Shown here: positions 57,901 to 64,000 of the stretch, one piece after another | Layout of the letters: each line of letters begins with the position of its first letter | Position numbering within the stretch: the first letter of the stretch is position 1 | Assembly (NCBI GenBank): GCA_963839615.1 | Contig: CAWIVY010000007.1 | Span: 558,001 to 622,000, forward strand | Reading direction: 5' to 3' | DNA from: DASQMT01 sp963839615 | GTDB taxonomy: Bacteria > Actinomycetota > Thermoleophilia > Solirubrobacterales > Solirubrobacteraceae | Length of the DNA stretch: 64,000 nt | Made by a program: the position numbers and the translations under genes | Notes under the pieces: model-generated | The model's database searches: none | The model's input: the letters and a program-made list of their open reading frames with translations, nothing else | Told to the model about the DNA's origin: nothing

Positions 57901-60900
57901 TCGAACGCGTCGAGCAGCGCTGCCACCGCGAGGCCGGCCGGGTCCTGCGCGTCGGCCCGGATCACCGTCGCGGCATTCTGCGTGACCGACCCAGCCGCAG
58001 CATACCTTGGCCGGGGTCGGCGTCCGCGGTGGCGGTCGAGAAGACGTATCGATCGCCGTCGCGCCGCCCGACAGGTACATGAGGACCGGGGCGGTACGGC
58101 CCGAGAAGTCAAGCGTGTCGACCGGCTGCGGGTCGGCATCCGCGTCGGACGACCCGCCGTCGACCACGCCGTCGACCGAGCCGGAGGCGCCGATGAGGAA
58201 CTTGTCGTCGGCACTCCCGCCGATCAGGTTCTCGACCGACGCGAAGCCGATGTCCACAGCGCCGCCACCGACGTCCAGCGAGAGCGTCCCCGCGTTGACG
58301 CCGCTGACGTCCCACTCGTTCGGGGTGTCAGTGGCCTCGAGCGCATCGGAACCTCCCCCGCCGTCGATCGAACCGCTCAGCGAACCGCCCTCGGCGATCG
58401 AGAATGCGTCGCCCGCGCTGCCGCCGACGAGGCTCTCGACGCCGCTGAACGTGGCGATGTCAAGGGCGCCCTCGCCGGCCCGTGACCGGCCAGCCGGTAT
58501 CGACGTCCGGCCCCGTGAGCGTGTCGTCACCGGCGCCGCCGTCGAACTTGTAGGCGCCGGGCCCGGTCTTCTCGACGAGGACCACACTGTCATCGCCGGC
58601 GCCGCCGTTGATCGTCAGCGAGCCGGTGAACGCAGGGTCGAGCGCCTTGACGGTGACCAGGTTCGTCCCGGCGCCGAGGTTCAGGATGATGCTGGTCACC
58701 GTGTCGGCGGCCGTGATGAAGTGCGTCTCGCCGGCGCCGTTCAGGTTGATCGAGAACGTCTTGTCGGTCAGCGTCCCGCTCTCGGCGATCACGATCGTGG
58801 CGTTGGCCGGAGCGGTGATCACGATGGCGGTCGTCCCGACGATCGTCACCGGCTCCATGCCGGCGTAGGTGATGACGTCGGCGCCGCGGGTGAGCGTGCC
58901 GGACTGCGGGCCCGTGATGCTCGAAGCGAGCGGTGCGCCGCCCGTCGCCACCACGATGACGTCGTAGCCGCCGTCGCCGCCCTCGACGGTGCCGGCCAGC
59001 GAACCGGTGGCCTCGAAGACGAACGTGTCCTCGTTGCCCGCCGCGCCGATCAGGTCCTCGGCCCCGCTGAACGCGACGCCGCCGACCGAGCCGGCGCCGG
59101 CGCCGGTTACGGCCCAGGTCGAGTCGACGGCCGGGCCGCGGACGCTGTCCGCGCCGTCGGCGCCGTCGAAGGAAATCGGGATCCCGGCGTCTGCGACCGA
59201 GGCGTCCACGCTGAGCGTGTCGGGGCCGGCGCTGCCGGAGATGCTGAGGCTGGTGACGCTGGTGATCGGCCTGGCGCTCGTCGTGCCGTCGATCGTCACC
59301 TCGAGGTCCGAGCCGTTCAGACGAACGGAGACCGTGCTCCCCGCCGCGCCGGTCAGGCTCACGACCCAGGGGGATGGGGAAGCTGCTCCGGACCCCGCGG
59401 TGGGAGGACCGCGCGCCGACCAGGGCTCTGCTGCGGACTCGATCACGATGTCGGGCGAAGCCGGCGGGCCGAGCGACTCGACGCCGGCGCCGGAGCTCGC
59501 GATCCCGCCGGTCTCCGTCGCGGAATGGATCTGGGCGCTGCCGGCGCCGCTGGACGCGGTCGCGCTCGACGGCGCGATGCCGGGCGCGGAATCGCTCTCA
59601 TCCGGCGCGGGAGCCGCGACGAGCAGCTGGTCGCCGGCGTCGAGGCCGCCGAGCTCGAGCCCGGCGCCGGCCGCGGACACGTCGGCCGGGGTGGCGTTGA
59701 CCGCGGCCGCGCCGGCGGGCCCGGCGGAGGCGATCGGCTCGAGCACGACGGCGCTCGCGATCGTCGCGCCGGACAGCGTCACGGCAGCGGCGTCGAGCAG
59801 CGCTTCGGTTACCGGCGGCGGGGGCGGCGGCGTCGGCGCGTAGACCGGGGCGGCGGCGACCACGGGCGCGGCGGGCGCGGAGTACACGACGGGCGTCGAG
59901 GAGGCCGAGATGCTCGGGGACTCCGCCGGCGCGGACGGAGCCGCCTCGACGGCGACGGGCTCTGCCGCCGCGGGAGCCGGTTCGGCCGCCGCGGCCTCGG
60001 GCGCGGGCTCCTCGGCGACCGGCGCGGGATCGGCCTCGAGCGCGGGCGCCTCGGCGACGGCCGGCGCTGGAGCCGCCGCGAGCACGGGCGCGGGAGCCGC
60101 TTCGGCGACGGGCGCGGAGCCGCTTCGATCGCGGGCGCGGGAGCCGCCTCGACCGCCGGCGCCTCGGCTGCGACCTCGACTGCCACGGCGTCGACGGCGA
60201 CCGCGGCCTCGACCGTCACGGCCTCGGCTTCGCTCACGGTGGCGGGTGCCGGGGCGGGCGCGGCGGCCGCCTCGGCCGCTTCGACCACGTCGTCGAGCAC
60301 GGCATCGACGTCGGCGTCGGTCAGGTTGGCGGCGCGGGCGGGCTTCGTGGCGGCGGCGTGGGCGGCTGCGGCGGGCGGCTTCGACTTGGGCTTGGCCTTG
60401 GTCTTCGCTTTGGTCTTCGTCTTGCCGTGTCCCTTGCCCTCGCCGGTCGCGGCAGGCTCTTCGTCGTCCACGACGACCGCGCTGTTATCGGGGGGCAGCG
60501 GCGGCAGCGCCCCGGGGTCGAGCGGATCGAGCGGCGTCTGCTCGTTGATCAGCACCTCGTCGTCCATGGCCGGCAGCGGCCCGGTGCTGGTGTCGATCAC
60601 GGGCAGCTTGGCGAACGGGTCCTGCCCGGGGCCTCCCGGGTCGGAGTCCGTGAAGTCGTAGTTCGTGTCGACGATCTCGGGCGCGGCGACCGGCGCGCTG
60701 CCGCCCCCGGATGGCGCCGGCACGCCGCGCTGTCCGTTTGCGCCGGCGGCGCCGGATGCCGAGTCCGGGGCCGTATCGCCGGCGGCCGCGGCGGGGGCGG
60801 GCGGCGCCGCGGGCTCGACGCGCGCAACGCTGGGACTGTCGTCCTTCGCACTGCGCTCGCCCTTCGGCACTGGCGCCGCCTTGGCGTCAGCGTCCTTACC

Positions 60901-61050
60901 ACCCTGCTCGAACTCCGGGAAGGCGAACGCGGGAATCGTGACCGGCGCGAGCACCCACGAGTCGGGCGCGCCGTTCGTCGCGGCGAACGCGACAGGTGCC
61001 GAGTAGCTGGCAATCATCGCTCCGAGACCGGCGATCGCGAGCGCCCGCAT
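30875..61050 (-). CDS. Giant secreted modular adhesin-like protein, about 10,000 residues (many frame breaks)
   Basis: One gene of 30.2 kb on the minus strand, read through a chain of open frames whose repeat families continue across each junction. Order from the N-terminus: Sec signal peptide; Ala/Pro/Lys-rich stalk; beta-repeats (57.1-59.4 kb); about 35 adhesin-like repeats of 80-90 residues (47.9-56.6 kb); a badly broken stretch (44.25-47.9 kb); mixed beta modules (37-44.2 kb); an RTX block (33.2-37 kb); two jelly-roll folds; two Calx-beta domains. Frame changes are seen near 60115, 58480, 58005, 57690, 57530, 56670, 53830, 44540, 44240, 41640 and between 40930 and 40135, among others. The composition resembles giant LEPR-XLL/hemagglutinin-type surface proteins. 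There is no LPXTG motif, C-terminal membrane helix or two-partner-secretion (TpsB) gene. Confidence 0.8.
31086..31765 (-). other. Two C-terminal Calx-beta domains of the giant protein
   Basis: Two tandem copies of about 115 residues, PSVSIADASVVEGGPGTR and PSLSIANASVAEGGSGTR. Each ends with the calcium-binding DESF.V.LS/DETFLVTLS strand and a VAIVNDD or VTIVNDDG cap. After the second copy only about 75 basic residues remain before the stop. No sortase signal or membrane helix is seen, so the anchor, if any, lies elsewhere. Confidence 0.85.
31790..32880 (-). other. Two lectin-like jelly-roll domains of the giant protein
   Basis: Two copies of a concanavalin/LamG-like fold, each starting with an F(D/E)G motif: FDDGLMQGFAVDSGAWAVSS and FDGGPGAFARVDGSWSAAAG. 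The shared core includes FDYQSPNDFKFAGIDISVNK and FDAYDADDYKFAAVDVAGQR, followed by VLLGHVEPRRG. The second closes with GSFDSFRLRTND. These folds bind glycans in other proteins; here the target is unknown. Confidence 0.65.
33160..37010 (-). repeat. RTX calcium-binding block (over 30 nonapeptides)
   Basis: About 1,280 residues are dense in GGxGxDx(L/I/V)x nonapeptides, the RTX parallel beta-roll that folds on calcium binding. Examples are YGGAGDDLIIG, LAGGSGDDTIRGQ, FGGAGDDVIYGFGGNDLIFG, VFAGDGNDIVMGQQGDDLIYG and LHGGSGDDAMSG. Clusters of two to five repeats end in a GD-[HNY]-[GA]-x-[IVL] cap (VFGDYGIV, VFGDHGRI, LFGDNAQL, IFGDHGKV, IAGDNAQI). Longer non-RTX inserts separate the clusters. The frame is intact throughout. 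Confidence 0.9.
38700..39760 (-). repeat. Three Calx-beta-like units in the giant protein
   Basis: Units of about 150 residues each have an acidic DDD turn, a VVE-type strand and a repeated S/FLVRLATQP...VTL segment. Examples are DDDTAGVVVVETGGGT, DDDLPAIQVVEQDAAGN and the SYTVRLATAPCPGCKVYVTV segment. They resemble Calx-beta domains, which bind calcium in Na/Ca exchangers and adhesins. Confidence 0.6.
44250..47930 (-). other. Heavily broken segment of the giant gene
   Basis: No frame stays open beyond about 200 codons here. Islands of family-like protein still appear in changing frames: AYTQAEVDNDVNATIRSDAS near 45100-45170, GVVSDGLTYYVKSIVGNTIE near 45730-45790, and DALSETIMFAGNDL near 46780-46830. 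Base composition drops towards 55-60% G+C between 46.4 and 46.7 kb. The segment appears to be the same coding sequence with many indels, from poor consensus or real decay. No independent gene can be supported. Confidence 0.6.
47930..56640 (-). repeat. About 35 adhesin-like repeats of 80-90 residues
   Basis: The unit reads roughly N-T-x-A-[YFW]-[IV]-x-x-x-A-x-V-x-A-G-G-[DN]-[VI]-x-V-x-A, then an Ala/Gly/Val-rich strand such as DDTDVDVIAIGAGIGIGAAG and GVGVTVLTKDTRAWIGDAFV. I count about 26 units in 47930-53830 and about nine more degenerate ones in 53830-56640. The frame is open for 2001 codons (47815-53820), the cleanest part of the gene. The alternating hydrophobic pattern suggests a beta-helical or beta-solenoid rod. 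An acidic linker interrupts it at 48885-49110. Confidence 0.75.
57100..59360 (-). repeat. About four beta-repeats (W.ITGA.AGTV / G.ENLIGGS type)
   Basis: Units of about 100 residues contain three recurring parts. One is an SLTGP...WTITGADAGTV segment, one is a GIAFSG.E.LIG segment and one is a NDTFVF...GSL.G.V.GG.GG.D segment. Examples are FSGAEDLIGAAGNEDTFVFE, FSGVESLVGGSAGDAFSIAE and FASVENLIGGSADDKFLIGA. They are typical of large LEPR-XLL-type surface proteins and precede the adhesin repeats. Confidence 0.65.
59810..60981 (-). other. Low-complexity Ala/Pro/Glu/Lys stalk of the giant protein
   Basis: After the signal peptide come about 390 residues of low complexity, including a lysine-rich tract GKTKTKAKTKAKPKSKPP near 60355-60440 and a long Ala/Pro/Glu/Val stretch. 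A frame break lies near 60115. Such segments often span the cell wall or act as a flexible stalk. Confidence 0.65.
60982..61050 (-). other. Signal peptide of the giant protein
   Basis: MRALAIAGLGAMIASYSAPV then AFA: a short basic start, a hydrophobic core and an AFA-ATN cleavage site after about residue 23, as for Sec export. The N-region is short, unlike the long extended signal peptides of many two-partner adhesins. Confidence 0.75.
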
Positions 61051-61267
61051 GGGTCCGCTCCTGCGGTGAAACACCAGACGGTGCGCGCTGGGAGACCGGC
61101 CGTGGGCGTATGGCAGTCGTCGAGTCATCCTGACCGACTCGATGACCCTCCCTCCTGAGGTCGCCGCCGAGCCAGATTCTCTGTAGGGCGACCCTAACCG
61201 CATCGCAAGTCGCGTGGGGTTTTTCTTGTGATCCGAACAAATCCGAGCGCGTCGCGGCGACTTCCCG
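61051..61267 (-). promoter_or_regulatory. Intergenic region upstream of the giant gene
   Basis: The 217-bp gap holds the giant gene's ribosome site. On the minus strand TTGCGA and TACAGA lie 17 bp apart (about 61187-61215), a weak sigma-70-like promoter candidate. No terminator with a T-run is clear after the delta-60 gene, so read-through is possible. Confidence 0.35.
61058..61062 (-). promoter_or_regulatory. Ribosome binding site of the giant gene
   Basis: AGGAG on the minus strand, 7 nt before the ATG at 61050. It fixes this start (MRALAIAGLGAM) over the in-frame ATG 26 codons upstream and puts the signal peptide at the true N-terminus. Confidence 0.7.
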
Positions 61268-63656
61268 TCAGCCGACGCCGAACTCGACCTTGTTGCGATC
61301 CTGCGCGGAGAAGCGCGCCTCGGCGAACCCGGCGCCGATCGTCGTGCGCGAGACGACGACATAGCGGCCCTTGGGCAGCGCCCGGCCGAGATCGAGCCGC
61401 CAATGCCCGACACCGCGCGCGCGGATCCAGCGCTGCTTCGTGCAACCGCCGCCCTTCGCCCGCGTGCGCTCGACGAAGCCGCCGCGTGCCGACGCCAGCC
61501 AGGAGCACCGCTTGCCGCCCTTGCGCAGCACCGCGACGTGGACCGCCTCCGGACGCAGGCGCTTCGCCTTGACGCCCTTGCCGCGCCCCTTGGTGGCGGT
61601 GCCGGCGAACCCGCGCCGGCCGCTGCGGCCCACGTTGCTGTCCCCCACTCCGACGACCTTCGGCGAGACGCTCACCGCGTTGTCGGCCGGGTCGACGTCG
61701 CCGGTCGCGGCGGCGCTCAGGACCACGGCCACCCGCCGCCCGATCGCCGCGTCCCGGGGCGCGGCGCGGCCCACGCGATCGGAGGCGTTCTGGCCGCCGC
61801 GCAGCGAGTAGGCGGGCTTGGACCCACGCGTACCCGGCACGCGGCCGTGCCCGTGTTGCGCAGGCTCAGCTCGAAGCTGCGCCTGCCCTCGTTCGGGATC
61901 AGTCCGGCGCGCCCGACCCCGCGGACGGCGAGGTTGCAGTAGCTGAACACGACATGCACGGCGGCCTCGTTGTTGGCCGTGTTGGCGTCGCCCGGGGCCA
62001 ACAGCGTGATCGTGAGGAAGTCTTCCGCCCGGCGCGCGCCGTCGTAGGCAAGCGGCACCGCGGCGGCCGTGAAGCTCGCTCCCGGCGCGATCTCACCGGT
62101 GGAGACGGCGCCGAGCCGGTACGGCGCCGTGACGCCCAGCGTGCCACCGTCGCAGGGCTTCGACCCGTTGTTGCGCACCGTCGCCGTGAGCGCCGCCGGC
62201 GCGTTGCCGGTGAACGTGATCTCGGCGGGCTCGGCGACACTCAGCGCCAGGTCGCAGCGCTTCTCCGCGTCGATCAGCAGGCGGGCGTTGCCGAAGCTGT
62301 TGTCGGCGATCGACGAGTCGACGTGGGTGCCGGCCACGGCCGCCCAGCCGCCCGGCCCGGCCGCGACGCCGAGCAGCCTGCCCGAGCCGGGGGCCTGGAG
62401 CACGATGTCGCCGAAGCCGGCCTGCGCGAGCGGGCCCTCGAAGTTGTTGAACGCCGCCGCGGCCCAGTCGGTGGTCGTCGAGCCGGTCTCGGAGCCGTAG
62501 TCGACCGAGCCGGCGGCGACGAGCGTCGTCGGCAGCCCGGGCACGATGTCGAGGTCGAGCGCCTGGCTGACGACCGCCTGGCCGTCCGGCACGACCTGGC
62601 CGCGCATGTCGAAGAGCCGCGTGTCGAGCCCGCTGCCGTCGCCTTCTACGCGCGCCAGGAATGCGTCCGTGTCGGCCCCGAAGCGCGTGGAACCGACGAC
62701 GTAGTAGCGGCCGCCGTACTCGGCCAGGCCCCCCGGGACCGTGTCGGGCTGGCCGGCGGGGACGACGAGGTCGCCGTCGTCGGAGAACGTCGGGTCGTCC
62801 TGCCCGTCGACGCCGAAGGCGTGCAGGACGGTCGTGTAGTCGAGCACCGAGCTCGGGTTCGTCTCGACCCGCAGCACGGCCAGCAGCCCGCCTCCCGGGC
62901 GGAAGGCGACGTCCGCGCCCCAGTCGATCAGCGACGTGCCGGAGACCACGCCGCCGCGGTTGAGGAACCTGACGCCGTTGGTCCCGAACGTCGTCACGGG
63001 CGTCCCGTCGGGCTCGCGCAGGGACACGAACGTGTCGTCGCGCACGCCGTCGCTGCGCGACCCGGCGATCGCGAGCCGCCCGTCGGGCCCGGCGACGATC
63101 CGGTTGGGGACGTCGCTGGCGGGACCGGCCGGGAACACGATCCGGCCGCTGCGGGCCGGCCCGCCGCCCACCAGCGCGCCGAACGCCGTGTCCGGCGTGC
63201 CGTCGGGATTCAGGCCGAGCAGGGCGACGTCGAGGCGTCTCGCCCGGTCCCGGCGACGACGTCGGTGACGCCGATCACGCGGATCCGGTGATCGGGAAGC
63301 ACGAGGATCCCGGTGCCGCCGTCGTTCTCGGTCCCCGGCGCGATCGGGATGATCAGCTTGCCGTCGTCGGAGAAGCCCGTGTCGAACGTCCCGTCGGTCC
63401 TGCGGGCCATGATGCCGATGTCCTGGCCGCCCGTGCCGGCCTGCGTCCGACCCACCGTGTAGATGCGGTCGCCGTCGACCGCGACGCCGGTCGGCAGGTC
63501 GGCGATCGTGCCGGGGCTGAAGTCGCCGCGCGCGATCCCGGTCGGCGGCGCGAACGCCAGGTCGGCCGCCAGCGTCGGCGCCTGCGCGGATGCGGCCGTC
63601 GGAATCGCGGTGAGCGCTGCGAGGCCCAGCAGGACGGCGAGGAACGTGCGCGGCAT
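61268..63656 (-). CDS. Secreted delta-60-repeat protein with CARDB-like C-terminus (two frame breaks)
   Basis: About 796 codons. The N-terminus MPRTFLAVLLGLAALTAIPT with an AASA cleavage site is a Sec signal peptide. The first half has delta-60 repeats, each with a DG..D..F...G pattern: RTDGTFDTGFSDDGKLI, LNPDGTPDTAFG, REPDGTPVTTFGTNGV and FGVDGQDDPTFSDDG. They form a beta-propeller-like scaffold. The second half has a CARDB-like beta-sandwich (TATVRNNGSKPCDGGTLGV, then SLRNTGTAACRV). Frame breaks lie near 63240 and 61830, and family sequence resumes in the next frame each time. The role is unknown. It lies just upstream of the giant gene in the same direction and is likely part of the same surface system. 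Confidence 0.75.
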
Positions 63657-63671
63657 CGCGGGCGGGCCCGG

Positions 63672-64000
63672 CTACTTCTTCCGCTCGACGACCGACCGGC
63701 TGCCGTCGCGGTGGCGGAACACCAGCTTGACGAGGCCCGCGGCCCGCGGCGAAGTAGCTGGTCCGCGTACCGCTGCCGAAGCGGTATCCGGGCTGCTCGA
63801 GCGTGGACCGCACGACCGTCGTGCGGAAGGTGCCGGCGGGGGTCCTGACCTTGCGCTTGGTGCCGAGCACGTGCGATACGCCGGTGACGCCGAACAGCTT
63901 GCAGTCGCGGCCCTCGCGCGAGCTGCGCCACGACTCGCCCTTGGTGGCGGGCACGGGAACGATCGGGTTGTAGCCGAAGACCATCAGGTCGAAGGGCGTG
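63672..64000 (-). CDS. Exported protein, C-terminal fragment (unknown function; one frame break)
   Basis: The window edge cuts the N-terminus. The visible 105 or so residues are VPVPATKGESWRSSREGRDC, then FGVTGVSHVLGTKRKVRTPA, GTFRTTVVRSTLEQPGYRF and GSGTRTSYFAAG. After an extra base near 63745 the ending continues as GLVKLVFRHRDGSRSVVERKK, with the stop at 63672-63674. The T.AGTF...V and YFA.G.GLVKLVFRH pattern resembles DUF3108-like secreted proteins. It lies 15 bp from the delta-60 gene start and probably precedes it in the same operon. Confidence 0.6.

Noticed and set aside
30875..61050. Two-partner secretion (FhaB-like) system
   Set aside because: The repeats look adhesin-like, but no TpsB/POTRA outer-membrane transporter is present, and the lineage looks monoderm. 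No TPS N-terminal domain was recognised.

Overview
The window is about 70% G+C, has short intergenic gaps, many GTG starts and many 4-bp ATGA/GTGA gene overlaps, with an actinobacterial gene set: fused MoaD-MoaE, aerobic CO-dehydrogenase-type genes, a DHA2 exporter paired with TetR, PepT and RNase HI. My best guess is an actinobacterium of the Thermoleophilia/Solirubrobacterales type (Conexibacter-like). This is inferred from gene content only; there is no rRNA or other marker here.

Layout. 1-14.7 kb is housekeeping and accessory genes on both strands: a LuxR regulator fragment, zinc-free alcohol/quinone oxidoreductase, methyltransferase, ATP-grasp protein, Fes-like esterase, two proteins of unknown function, a J-domain protein, a MFS/small protein/TetR divergon, an extended NAD kinase, DUF488, pepT, rnhA, a stand-alone GroES, a PfkB kinase and a cysteine-rich CWC protein. 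Five convergent gene pairs here end in a shared CTAG.

14.7-30.1 kb is a molybdenum island. It holds a Mop-domain regulator and modABC (molybdate uptake), moaX, moaC, moaA and moeA (cofactor synthesis), and a coxS-coxL-coxM-coxD-coxE-xdhC(N)-xdhC(C)-mocA-coxG-dapB-like operon. The operon encodes a form II CO-dehydrogenase-like molybdenum hydroxylase with its maturation factors. Uptake, cofactor synthesis, cytidylylation/insertion and the apoenzyme thus sit side by side.

30.1-64 kb is almost entirely one minus-strand gene of about 30.2 kb (30875..61050). It encodes a secreted modular protein of about 10,000 residues: signal peptide, Ala/Pro/Lys-rich stalk, beta-repeats, about 35 copies of an 80-90-residue adhesin-like repeat, Calx-beta-like units, a large RTX calcium-binding block, two lectin-like folds and two terminal Calx-beta domains. 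Upstream of it lie a secreted delta-60-repeat protein and an exported protein cut by the window edge. Downstream a lipoprotein gene overlaps its end. The whole 64.0-21.2 kb stretch is transcribed in one direction.

Sequence quality matters. Single-base frame breaks occur in the Ala/Pro-rich gene (about 5.92 kb), moeA, coxL, coxS, the delta-60 gene and at least 20 places in the giant gene. They are extremely dense in 44.25-47.93 kb. Because homology resumes at once in another frame each time, I treat most as consensus errors rather than gene decay, but I cannot prove this from the sequence alone.
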